Shown: one piece after another, positions 38,201 to 50,800 of the stretch
Position numbering within the stretch: the first letter of the stretch is position 1
How the letters are laid out: every line of letters starts with the position of its first letter
Source: Ricinus communis
Lineage: Eukaryota > Streptophyta > Magnoliopsida > Malpighiales > Euphorbiaceae
Direction: 5' to 3'
DNA: 64,000 nucleotides
Assembly: GCF_019578655.1 (NCBI RefSeq)
Contig: NC_063265.1
Location: forward strand, 11,628,501 to 11,692,500
Position numbers and translations under genes: made by a program
The notes under the pieces: generated by a model
Databases searched by the model: none
Told to the model about the DNA's origin: nothing
What the model saw: the letters and a program-made list of their open reading frames with translations, nothing else

Positions 38201-41200
38201 TTTGCTACCCCTCCTTTTACACAACTGCTTAATTCATTTTGGTCTCAAAGTTGTATGTGAATATTATAACTTTGTGTTATACTTGCATTGCCGCTTACCT
38301 CTGTTATCTTGTTTCTCAATGTAATTACAATTCTAGGTGATCGGCGCAGGCTTTTGTTACGGGGGCTTACCCAATCCTTGCCTGAAATCTTACCTTTATT
38401 ATACACTGTATGCTTCCAACTTTATCTTCACTGTGACGCTCTCTCCTTCTGTGTGTTTGCGCACACATTATTCAAATGTTCTCATTTTGGGCACAGTTAC
38501 TAGAAAGACACTTTGGAGCTGCTTTGCATGATGTTGGGAAGCAACAACTGGATGCTGCAAAACAGCATGCTGCCACAGTAACAGCTACTCTGAATGCTGT
38601 TAATGCATATGCAGAGTGGGCTCCTTTGCCTGATCTAGCTAAATATGGAGTAATTCATGGGTATGATAACTCGTTGTACCTGATTGCATATCGTTACTAT
38701 TGATTGGTGTCTCACTTTCTCCATTGTCAATGTGCCTAACTTTGTGCAACCTCTCTCTCTCTTCCCCTCTTCCCAGGTGTGCTTTTTTACTTTCTTCTGC
38801 TGACTTCCGTCTTCATGCTTGTGAGTTTTTCCGACTTGTCTCCCCAAGGTATGCCTTCTATGTGTTTGATGTGTTAACTATTTACATTCAACTTTTTCCC
38901 TCAGTGCTTTTTGTGATGACTATTGTGTGGTATGGAATGAGAATTGCAGGAAGAGACCTGTCGATGCCTCTGCTTCTGAATTTGATTCTGCAATGAGTAA
39001 TATCTTTCAGATTTTGATGAATGTCTCCAGAGAATTTTTATACAAATCTGGGTCGAGTGCTGGGGTTGTAGATGAGACTGAATTTGAGTTTGCAGAATAT
39101 ATCTGTGAGAGTATGGTATCTTTGGGGTCTTCCAACTTGCAATGTATTTCTGGTGATAGCAATATGCTCTCTCATTATTTGCAACAGGTTGTTAAACTTA
39201 ACATGTAGATGTATGATTGGCAATTTGGAGTTTTTATGCAAGGAATATGGATCTTTCTGCTTTCGAAGAACTAACACTTTCATACTGTTTCAGATGCTGG
39301 GGTTTTTTCAACATTATAAGCTAGCTCTTCATTATCAATCTCTGGTCTTTTGGCTGGTGGGTGGAATTTTTGGATGTTAGTCTTACAAGCTGACTTGTCG
39401 GCACATTTACTACTGTTATTATTACTGTTAATATTATTATTGCTTTCTTATAGGCGCTAATGCGAGATCTGATGTCCAAGCCAAAAGTTGTTGCGCAGCC
39501 ATCTGGAGATGTTTCTGCTGTTAACAACATGGGCCCTGGTTCTGGGCAGGTTGATAATGAAAAGACAAAGATTCTAAGTCTAATAACTGATGACATTTGC
39601 AGCACAATTATGGATATCAATTTCCAGCGCATGCTTAAAAGAGAAAAGGTGTTTCCTGGATCATCTCTTTATCTTGGGACATTAGAGTTATGGAGTGATG
39701 ATTTTGAAGGAAAAGGCGATTTCAGCCAGTATCGTTCGAAGCTGGTAACTTCTACATGAATGCTTTTTCTTCTCTTTTATCATCTTAAATCAACCTTCTT
39801 CCTTCTTGTTCTCTCTCTTTTTTCTTTTGTCTTTGTTATTGTTTAGTTACTTATATTTGTATTTGTTACTGATGCCATGCTCTCCTGATGCAGTCTGAAT
39901 TGATGAAGTTTATTGCTATTTTTAAGCCGCTAATAGCCAGTGCTAAAATTTCTGAGAGAATATTTTCAATCATCAAGAGCCTCTTGGTTTCGCCAATGCC
40001 TGTTCAGGTTTATTAATAATTTTCTAAGTAGACTTATCGCCTACTTGTTAGGTTTTCAATCTATGGAGTTCATGCTATTCTAGTTACACCTTGTGCTTAT
40101 GGTGATATTTCTCTATCATGCATATGCATCATGTTTAAATTCAGGAATTAGCTGTGATGGAATCCACACAAGTGGCTCTGGAAAATGTTGTAAACGCAAT
40201 TTTTGATGGATCAAGTGAATTTGCAGGGGGTAGTCCAGAAGTTCACCTTGCTTTGTGTAGAATATTTGAAGGTTTCTGAGCCATTTCTACCATTTTTTTC
40301 TAGATGTTTTGTCTTTGACGTTGAGGCTTACTAAAAAAACCTCTGGTTACTGTATATTGAAGGTTTACTTCAGCAACTTCTTTCATTGAAATGGTCGGAA
40401 CCAGCTCTTGTGGAAGTTCTTGGGCACTATTTAGAAGCATTGGGTTCCTTCTTGAAATATTTTCCGGATGCTGTGGGCAGTGTTATCAATAAACTATTTG
40501 AGCTTCTGACTTCACTTCCAGTTGTTGTTAAGGTTTTTCTTGTGATATCGATATCAATTTTGAAATATATTACTTTTAGAGGACATCAAATTGAGCAAGC
40601 GCTTTTACTTGGTTGCTAGGATCCATCAACAAGTAGTGCACGGCATGCAAGACTACAGATCTGTACCTCATTCATTCGAATAGCCAAAACTTCTGACAAA
40701 AGCATTCTGCCTCACATGAAGGTGACTATGATTTTACTCTTATTCTTTTTAGCTGCAGCACTCTTCCACTTGTTTGGGAAAATAATTTGACTTAGATATT
40801 ATTGTATTTGTGCATATTCTACCTGTAGACAGGTACTATCAAATTTGTGCATAATTGTACCTGTAGAAAAATACGCAGGCAAGCCCTTGGAGGCTGTTAA
40901 ATTAAAAGAGTGGATAGCTCATGTCAAAGTCTTCTGGTTATACAAACTATTAGCTAAAGTGCTTCATAGACATTCTAGATAGACCAGAAAAGGAAGAAGA
41001 ATGAATGGACAGAATATTAATGAACTTCATAGACCATATTCATGGATGTATTAGAAGATCTGTTAAAGAAGATCTCATATTTGCTTTCTTTTGCTGTTTA
41101 CTGAAGGGTGTAGCAGATACTATGGCATACATGCAAAGAGAAGGTTGCCTACATCGTAGTGAACATAATCTTCTAGGTGAAGCATTTCTTATTATGGCTT

Positions 41201-44200
41201 CTGCTGCTGGGTAATGCCTTGCTTACAATGAACTAACTATGTATTTAAACTCCTTTGGTTACATATCATGGCTTATTGGTTTAAGTTCTTAACTGGGTGC
41301 AGGACTCAACAACAGCAAGAAGTTTTGGCCTGGTTACTTGAACCTTTGAGCCAGCAGTGGGTGCAGATTGACTGGCAAAATAACTATTTATCTGAACCAC
41401 TTGGTTTAGTTCGCTTGTGCTCTGAGACACCATTTATGTGGTCAATTTTCCACACTGTGACATTCTTTGAGAAGGCACTTAAAAGGAGTGGAACTAGGAA
41501 AGGAAATACAACTTTACAGAACAGCTCAACAAGTACTCTTTTGCATCCTATGGCTTCACATCTATCCTGGATGCTGCCTCCTTTGTTAAAAGTATGTTCT
41601 GCTTAATAACCAACAATGTTCCTTTTGTCATTGATATTTTTTGCAATGGAAGCCTGTAACTACTGAAAATGTGGTCTTTTTATTTGCAGTTGCTACGTGC
41701 CATACATTCGCTTTGGTCTCCAGCCATATATCAGGCATTACCTGGAGAACTAAAAGCTGCCATGACAATGAGTGATGTTGAGCGTTATGCTCTTCTTGGT
41801 GAAGGAAACACCAAATTGCCAAAGGGTGCTTTAACTTTCATAGATGGGTCTCAGATTGACATGAGTAAGGAAGGGTACACAGAAATTAATGAAGCTGATA
41901 TACGGAATTGGTTAAAAGGCATCAGAGACAGTGGGTAAGTATTGAGTTCTTTTGAGTTGTTCTTTTGACTTCGAGTGCTTTTGAGATGGTTTTTAAATTT
42001 ATTGTTGAAATTTCTGCTGGAAGTTTTATGTTTGTAATTCTTTTCCCTTCTTCTGTGCTTTATTTCTTCTTTTGTTTATACTTTTTCCATGTGGGTACTG
42101 AAGTCATGGTATGTGAGTTCAATTGAGGATTTTATCATTTTCATTTCCAAAACTGACAAGTAGGATTTATTGCTTTTATTATGTTATGGCATATTTCATG
42201 AAAAGCATATAGAATCCTGAAGAAATATTTAAAATTAACTGAAGCTTCTTATCATATAAATGACCATCATAGATCAGTTGTTTTACATGTAAGGGCATCA
42301 TAGCATCATTTCTATAATGAAGAGCACCTTAAGAAATACTCAAATGTAAATAGTAAAACATTAGTGGTATAGATTGCTAATGCTTTCATGTTCCACTAAA
42401 TATGAGACAGTCCAAGTTCATATGTAAGGTATGCACTATGAGCTGGATCTATGATCTCTACCCACAACTCTGTTGTTCTAATCAACATAGATAACTCTAG
42501 ACTAGGTAGCATGACAAAATAGTTTTGCAAGAAGAATGTTTGCTCCTTTGGGTGTTTGCTCCTTTGGGAGTACAGATTGTCGTGTGAGGTTTATGCATTT
42601 ACAATTCTATTCCTTACTGAAAAGAAATAAGCAAAAGAGGAGGGAAGAGGAAGCATCAAGCATATTAACATTTTGTTATCCCAGTTAGGTATCCCTAGTG
42701 CAAATTAAGCATTGATGTGCCTTCCACTATTCCAGGTACAATGTCTTGGGCCTATCGATGACCATTGGTGATCCATTTTTTAAATGCTTGGATATTCATT
42801 CTGTTAGTGTAGCACTGATGGAGAATATACAGTCAATGGAGTTCAGGCATATCAAGCAGCTTGTTCATTCAGTTTTGATGTATTTGGTCAAATCTTGTCC
42901 TTCGGAAATGTGGAAAGTTTGGTTGGAAAAACTCCTGTATCCATTATTTCTCCACGTGCAGCAGGTTCTCATCTTTTCTTGGTCTAGTCTTTTGCATGAA
43001 GGTAAAGCAAGGGTGCCAGATGTCCTTGGAATGCTTGCTGGGTCAGACCTGAAAGTGGAAGTAATGGAGGAGAAACTGCTACGAGATCTAACGCGCGAGA
43101 CATGCTCACTTCTTTCTGCTATAGCTTCACCAGGTGTAAATACTGGACTTCCTTCTTTGGAACAATCTGGGCATGTCAACCGCATTGATATATCTTCTCT
43201 AAAGGACTTGGATGCTTTTGCATTAAACTGTATGGTTGGGTATGTCATGTAAATAGGAACTTACTTTTATTTATGGAAGTACTTCTTGCTTTCGTAACTT
43301 TCATTTTATTCCTCGAGTCTTGTCTAAAATTTATCATTTCCCTGCAGTTTCCTGTTGAAGCACAAAGGTCTGGCCCTTCCAGCATTGCAGATTTGTTTAG
43401 AAGCTTTCACTTGGACAGATAGTGAAGCAGTGACAAAAGTTTCTTCCTTTTGTGCTACAGTTATTGTTCTAGCTATATCAACAAATAGTGTTGAACTCCG
43501 AGAATTTGTTTCAAAAGATCTATTCTATGCAATTATCAAAGGCTTGGAGCTTGAGTCAAATGCAGTCATCAGCGCAGATCTGGTTGGTCTCTGTCGAGAA
43601 ATATATATTTATCTTCGTGATAGAGATCCAGCGCCAAGACAGGTAAATGTTTGTTATCTATGCTGTACGACTGTTTTAGGGTAAATCTTATTGATGGAAT
43701 GCTAATGTCCTACGTTAATAGCTTTATTATTGTTATGTTTGTTTAGTTTACATCTGTACTATTTGAGAGCTATTCTAAAATAGGAATCCTGTACATAAAG
43801 AGGTGCAAGGATGTTTGTAAATATATTACATAGAATTTCGTTTCCCTTATTTCTGTCTATGTCTGACAATTATCCTATTTATAAAGGAACAAAAGCAAAA
43901 GGTTATAATCATTGGTAATTGAATAATGTCTTTCCTTTATTTGCTCAGGTTCTACTCTCTCTCCCTTGTATAACAACCCAAGATTTGGTTGCTTTCGAAG
44001 AAGCTTTGACAAAGACATCTAGTCCCAAGGAGCAAAAGCAGCATCTGAAGAGCTTGCTTCTATTAGCTACTGGAAACAAGTTGAAGGCACTTGCTGCTCA
44101 GAAAAGTGTAAATATCATCACAAATGTTACAAGTAAGCCTTCCAACATCATTATGATATCCTGGTCTATATTGTCTGACGGCATTGTATCTAGGTGTGTT

Positions 44201-44448
44201 CCCAATGTAATATGCTGCTGCAAAATCTAAATCCATTCTTTGCTGTCTCTAGTAAAAGAATCTTCAACAAATTACTAGTAATTTGTCATCATAATTTATC
44301 ATGGATTCAGCTATACTTAATAACCCGTTCAAAAGAGTTGTACTTACTGCCATTGGCTATCCTTTCAGCAAGACCTCGAAGCTCAGTCAATGCTGCAGAA
44401 ACCAGAATTGACGAGGGGGAATCTGTGGGATTGGCGGCCATTTTGTGA
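35253..44448 (+). CDS. HST: HASTY, exportin-5-family karyopherin
   Basis: Twenty-two exons join in frame into about 1208 residues, close to the roughly 1200 of Arabidopsis HASTY: 35253-35369, 36462-36563, 37514-37657, 37735-37815, 37922-37991, 38337-38407, 38497-38660, 38777-38848, 38950-39187, 39294-39356, 39454-39744, 39894-40007, 40145-40271, 40363-40532, 40620-40721, 41107-41210, 41303-41591, 41690-41934, 42736-43239, 43348-43642, 43949-44132, 44369-44448. Signature blocks are DWSSEIRLHAFKMLQHLVRL, EWALKSQTAALVAEI, ELVSMMLRWLPEDITVHNED, GLTQSLPEILPLLYTLLERH, LAWLLEPLSQQW and DPAPRQVLLSLPC. The protein is an all-helical HEAT-repeat importin-beta relative with an N-terminal importin/exportin (Xpo1-like) domain. 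In Arabidopsis it acts at the nucleus in miRNA biogenesis, accumulation and movement. The first intron is 1.1 kb. Confidence 0.95.
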
Positions 44449-46277
44449 GGAACTCCATGCACATTGCAGAGTTGATGTACAGATACATGTTCAACATAAA
44501 AAGAAGATATTCGGTTTGACAAATATAGAGGTAGTACACAGAGGCAGGTTTTTATTGCCATAATTTTTATATGCAACTGATCAACCCCCAGCCAAATTGA
44601 AATTTGTAGAATATCTGGCATTCCATGGCATATTGCATTATCCTTTGCTTTTGTTGCCATGGGAAGCTGTCTCACATGATGATTACCTTTTTGGTAATTT
44701 ATTTATTTTTGTCTTCCTGGTCTTGCTTGCTTGTATTTGCAGTTTCAAGCAAATATCAATGTGTATATAATTGCCGTTCACAGCCTTGTTGTCTTTATTT
44801 GCTTTTGATTACATTCCATGCCTCTATTTATTTTAGCCATTGCAAGACAATTGGAAAGATACAGTGGCTATTGCGGTCTTCTCCCTCCCTTTATAATTTC
44901 TGGATCACTTCAATAAAACCATCAGTGTTGTCAGTGCACATATTTGTAAAAAAGTGTGTTATTTACTATTAGTGTGATGATTAATTAAATATCTATGGAG
45001 CTCGTTCTTTATTTCACCTAAACAACATAATAATGATAATGAAACGAGTATCATTATAGTTATATTTTCAACATGGTAACAATGCAATTAATGCTACCGA
45101 CTGATATGAATTATTTAACTAAATAACAAGCTTATGGCAACCTTCCAACTAAAACAAAGGTACCAATGTAAGTACAATAGTCGTACATTAGGAACTTGTT
45201 TGTTTTAGCAGTTCCTAGCTTTGAATGGTAGCTAAGAAGAGTATACCTCTCTATGTTTTTCCAAAAATTTGATGGCAGTTCAAAATAAATTAATTAATAA
45301 ATAATTATCTTTTTGTTTTCAATTATTGGATTCAATTCATAGATAATTAGCAAAAAAAATATGATTCATTGAGCAAAATCGAAAACTAACCACCATAGTT
45401 GCTCAATTGGGCATTTCCCTTATATATTATACAGTACTTGTTAATCTTAAGCTTATTACAAGTTGAACTTTAACGTTTACTTTCCCATAATTCTTCAAAT
45501 CCCTTTTAAGAATAAATTGTAGTAATCAGTGATGTGAAAAGGATATAATATGTCCTGTCTGAACTGTTTGAAATCTAACGTCACTCTTCCCTGCCAAGGA
45601 AAAGAAAGGACTCGCCAAATTGGGAGTTCAGTTTTGCATCGGAAGTTCTTGTTCAGACATTAGTGGTTTGCCTGTGGAAGCAAGTTTACAAATGTTTCTT
45701 AACCCAATATCATCAGAAAAGAAAAAAAGAAAAAGTTTCATATATATAGCTTAAGATTTCTACTATAGTATCCAAACCCAAGATTGTAAAAGATCAAAGA
45801 AAAAACATTTGCGTAACCCTAAAAATATAGTTTGGGTAGGTCTCAGTATTCTAAGTTTCCTACATATGATAAACTCTCCCTTTCTTCAGGCCCTTGTTTT
45901 CTGAAGTTTTACATGTCCACACCAATCGCATTGTGCCACTGCACTACTACGAGCAGTTGATTCCATTCACCATGTGAATATAGTGGTGAAGTTCAGACCG
46001 AAAGTGGAACTTTTCTCGGGGGGTTGAACGTTAGGTTTTGAGAGAATGGTGGATAACCCACATTCATGGTTTGTTCTACTTACAAGTCCAAAGTTGTCTT
46101 GGAGATTTCAAGAATACTTAGCCATTAAGTTCTTTCTTAATTTCTGTGTCTTGGTAGTCCATAAATATTGTTCCTTTACATTATCATTATTGCATTACAG
46201 CAACTACTAAGTTGACAGTATATTCCACCAGAGAGCCCAAAAGCTCATTTCAGGTTAGACCAAAAGGAAACATAAGA
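44449..46277. other. HASTY 3' flank and intergenic region
   Basis: It holds the HASTY 3' UTR, AT-rich intergenic DNA, and presumably the promoter of the small Cys-rich gene. Short ORFs are not supported as genes. Confidence 0.4.
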
Positions 46278-46592
46278 ATGCCACCAGGTTGGGGACCCCC
46301 GCCAGGAGGACCAGAGGGCTGTGGCTGCTTTGATTTTCTCTGTGGTGGCATATGCAGGCTTGCATCCTCTTGGTAAACCTCTTATTTCTCATATTTTTAT
46401 ACCTAAAGCGCCAAGGCTTGCATTGCATTGTCTTTTCTAATTACTCATCTTCTCTTTGTTGGCAGTTTGTATCTCCTGTGCTGCTGCTGCATCTTTGAGA
46501 ATTGCTGTGGACCAATATTTGGCGCTCCACATGGACCCCACGGTGGCCCACATGGACCTCACGGTGGCCCTCCAGGACCCCATCGGTTCTGA
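46278..46592 (+). CDS. Small Cys/Gly/Pro/His-rich protein, two exons
   Basis: Exon 1 is 46278-46372 (ATG to ...CTCTTG|GTAAAC). Exon 2 is 46466-46592 (TTGGCAG|TTTGT... to TGA). Joined in phase they encode 73 residues. The N-terminus is MPPGWGPPPGGPEGCGCFDF, the centre is hydrophobic and Cys-rich with LYLLCCCCIFENCCGP, and the tail repeats GPHGGPHGPHGG and ends PGPHRF. The Cys-rich hydrophobic core flanked by Pro/Gly/His repeats resembles small plant Cys-rich membrane-associated peptides, though it is not a clear CYSTM match. The single-frame ORF across exon 2 uses a different frame, so the gene is easily missed. Function is unknown. Support comes from clean splice sites, phase agreement and strongly biased composition on both sides of the intron. 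Confidence 0.7.
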
Positions 46593-47855
46593 TCACCTGA
46601 TGATCAGTCATGTTATTTCTCATCATTTCTTTATCTGTAGAGATTGCGTTTATGTATGACTCGTTCGTTACCTAGTTTTTGATTATTTATATTACTCCCA
46701 AGTGCATTGCTTTTTATGGAAAGGAATGATAAAAGAGGGTCTATTTTGTTTCCTCAAGTTCTGTTGTTACCATTTCAGCAGACTACTAATTGAATGCTAA
46801 TAGACGGTCTGTTTTATGAAACCTGCACCTACAATGAAAAACAGCTATGGCATTCACAAGCAAGCAGATTTCTTTAATCCGATTAGCAATACCACTCTAC
46901 TGATAGAAAGTTTACATGAAAGCACTAATAATCTCTTCTAAAAGAACTTGTTCCTTGATATTTATCGCACTTTGACAAGTTTATCAGAAGATCTCACGCA
47001 ATGAACATAGAGACAGATGAATCAATAAAGAAGCTTGAAGTGCAATATCCAAAAACAGCTCAAAATTAGAAATTAATTCTCGTGTTCGGAATGCCCATAA
47101 TTTGTTAAGAGTTAATTCCTTCAGCTAAAAGGTTTTATAGAAAAAGAAAAAAAGGAAAACAAGAAAAAGAACATTTCCCAAGAAATTAAATCAGGATTTG
47201 ACACAATTTTGTAAATTTTTACTCAATTAATTCCTGCGGGTCACATGATTTTTATTACAAACAATCCCCTAAGAAACGATGATTTTCTGAGAGATGCAAA
47301 TTTCTGCAGAACAAAACCCAGTCGAGCTTTACATAAAAGCACCTATGACTTTCCTTCCAAATGGAATTCGAGGGGATTTAAAGATTTATCATTCCCTAAA
47401 TAGATCACGATTACAACCTAACAAACTTGATGTAAGGTTTCATTTTTCTGATCTTTGCTGTTGGCTCATCCAAATTCAGAAAAGCTATTGAGATGCATCC
47501 AGGAAAAATATCCTGAAGCTCGAGTATGGAAACTGTCAGTACATGTGCCCCCTTTTCCACCCAAAAAGTTACATAACTTCCAAAGATTCACTATTGCAAC
47601 ATACAATATCTATACCTATGCTTGTCACCTTAAAAAATGGTGAAAAAGAGAAAACCACAAAAGAAAATAACATAATCACTGTTATTAATTCCCTATATTT
47701 GTAGTTAATTGTCCCTCAGTACAACCACCAACCAGACATGAAAGACAATACATCAATTAGAGGTGCAGTGTGTAAATTCTCGACCCAGCACCAATCTGCT
47801 ACAGCAGCTACTGGAATCAGCCTTTTTACAATTCTCATATTGGTCTTTCCCAATC
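46593..47855. other. Convergent intergenic region
   Basis: This lies between the stop codons of the small Cys-rich gene (+) and eIF2B epsilon (-), and holds the two 3' UTRs. No coding sequence is recognised. Confidence 0.4.
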
Positions 47856-50800
47856 TCAGTCTTCTTCTTCAGATGCATCGATCAACCACTACACAACAGG
47901 CAGATTATATTGTAAACAAGTCATGGCACATAACATTCATATATTAAGTTGATGGAGTCATACAACAAAAGCAGAAAAGTTCAGTTAAATTCAAATTCTT
48001 GCATCTTACAAGGTCACATTCATAATACAAGAATGGAACCAAAAAAGGGACTTCAAATTTGTGCATGTACAGGTCAAGTGCGCACCTGCTGTTTAAAGGA
48101 CATTATAGGCCTGAAATATCAGACTACATAGGTAGGTGCTAATGTGAATCCTTTTTACAATATGTAAAATGACTCGCTCAACAAATTTAAGAATATAATC
48201 AACTATATGTACAGTGTCATCCGTGCGCATATACTTAAGTATATGTATCAACACTTAAATTGAGTATGGCTGAACAAAAAAACTTGGTAGAAATGTGTAC
48301 GCCTCAACAAACAAAAAAAGAACTTGGTAAATATTGGTACGACCTGTATTCCGCAAGTGTTGACATAGGAATTTAAATAAGGGCCAAGCGATTATAAAAT
48401 TTAAATTAAGGAAATAACCTTTAGAATATGTAAAATGTAATCATCATCATGTACGTAACTGTCTATGACAAACCAAATAAAACTCAAACCCACAAGATAG
48501 GGTTTTAAAAGAAGAAAGTAGTTATTAGTTATTATCGTTTAAACAAAGACTAGGATTCTTCCTGGGCTTCCTGATTTAAGGTAAAGGTCATTTCAGTGTT
48601 ACTTATAGGTATCTATAGACGGTACTGGTGGTGTACTGACAGGAACGATTATGTATGAACTCAATTACACTGTCGTAAAAAGGGGGAATCCTGACCCAGT
48701 ACGCTAAAAATCCAAAACTTATCAGCCAATAGTTTAGACCCTAGTGCATAGGCTCCAAAAGGTGATAGAATCAGAGTAGAAACTGAAACAGCAAACAGTA
48801 GATAATTCATAACTACATTACAATATGCACACAGCTTACTTGAATATATTTTTCTGATTGCTTGACGAAAACTTTATCTGATTCTTCTGCATCTTTTTTC
48901 TCATCAGCCCATCTTAATATGGCATCCTCTTCTACAATGTCTTTCTCATATAGAATATTCAAAATCTAATTAAAACAGAGGTAAGAAAAAATCAGCAGTA
49001 TATAATAGAGAAAAAAAGACATACACTGAGTATTTACCTATGCATATATATATAAATACACGACAAAAAGATATGAAAATAACTTAGATTAATTAACCTA
49101 GCATACCGCAGAAAAAAAGGAAAAGGAACAAAATGGAAGTTGAAATATAATTAACGGCCCATGAAACCATTCAATGGATTAAAAGTCAAAATTCAATAGA
49201 GGTCACAACAAATGAGGTATGGGATAAGAGGAACCAAGGTCAAAACCGTGACCAGGATATGAAACAGAATCACTGTGAAACTAAAAGTTTAATTCTCTTA
49301 TCACAAACAGCATCATATGCCACAAATATGTGTTGTGGTTATATGGCATACTACCAACAACATAATCTCCATAATGTACGGGCCATCTCATAAAGATCTA
49401 AACCAATGGAAGATTTAAGCCAAAGGAAGGTGCTTTTTATATCCCTATATGAGTACAGGTCAAAGAGAAACTCCAGAGACTTCGATCATCTTTGATATGG
49501 TTAGCTTGCCCTGTGTACTTTATAAAATGAGATATTTAAACGAGCAATTATAATTTGAAACCTTAGGCTCAGATCAATTTAATAGCTAACTAATTGAAGT
49601 GTAACCAAGACAGAATTATGTATTAACCAAACAAGAGATTATAAAGCTGACTGAAGAGATGCAACTTTTGGTTGACAAAACTCAGACAAATGCATGATGG
49701 TATGAACCCACAATCCAAGACAATTTAAGTCACCTGAGTAAAAATTGGCGAGAACTCCTTAGCAGACTCCAGACACATTTCTTCAAATTTCAGTATCACT
49801 TCAATCTGTCCATCATTAATGACATTTAGTTAGTACTTAACACCTGATTACAATTGAAGGAACTGACATCTAAAATGTGCAATGCCTGTTATGCACATAA
49901 ATTCTTGACTCAATCAACTAATAGGACTATTTGAAAGTGATGCAACCAATCCGGATTCCGGAGTGTGGGAAAAAGAAAGAAATTTTAATTTTTCTCTCTA
50001 TGTTGCCAAGATCTTGCCATACCAAAAGAGAAAATCAAGGATTGCTCAAGAACTTGTAGATAGGATATTAAAAAAAAAAAAAAAAAAAACAAGTAATTGC
50101 ATAATCCGATCATCAGAAGTTATACAAGATTAAGTAAAATGGCATTACTGGTTAATGACCATCAGAACAAGGAAAGAAATGTAAAGAGCATGCTGGGATG
50201 GTCTAGGTCTAGTTAATAATGGAAAAATCCAGTGTATGTACGAGAATTTAATTTGATAGGTTAAGAACCTTTTTCAAGTGATATTATGGCAATTAAAATT
50301 AAAAACATAGAATCTGTGGTTCGGTGAAGGCTGATTCTTCCTTAAAAATTTATTAACAGGGGAAAAACTGCAGGAATTAGAGTTACTATAGGAAATCTAG
50401 TGTGGCCAAAAACTTCTGAATGAAGCAGGATTAAATTAAGAGCTTAACTTCTGCAGTCTTTCTAAGTTATATGGGAAATGGTTAGAATGCAATTGTCAAA
50501 GAAACATAAAACACACAGAGCAACTAGTCAAGAACATCAACAATGCAAACCTGGTCATCTATTTCTTTTGCATAGAACTTTAGTAGCTTTTGCCATGTAT
50601 CTAGAACATTGGTAACCTTTTTGCACAATTCAGCTGAGAAAAAAAAAAAAAAAAAAAAAAGAGCATCAGTTTAACAAAATAAAAGAAATATTATTCAGCA
50701 AAAAGTAACAATGATAATAGAATCAGACCACCCTATGCATCAAAAAAAGATTATATTAGCAATTGGAAGATCAAAATTGGATAGGTTTCTAGTAAGAAGG

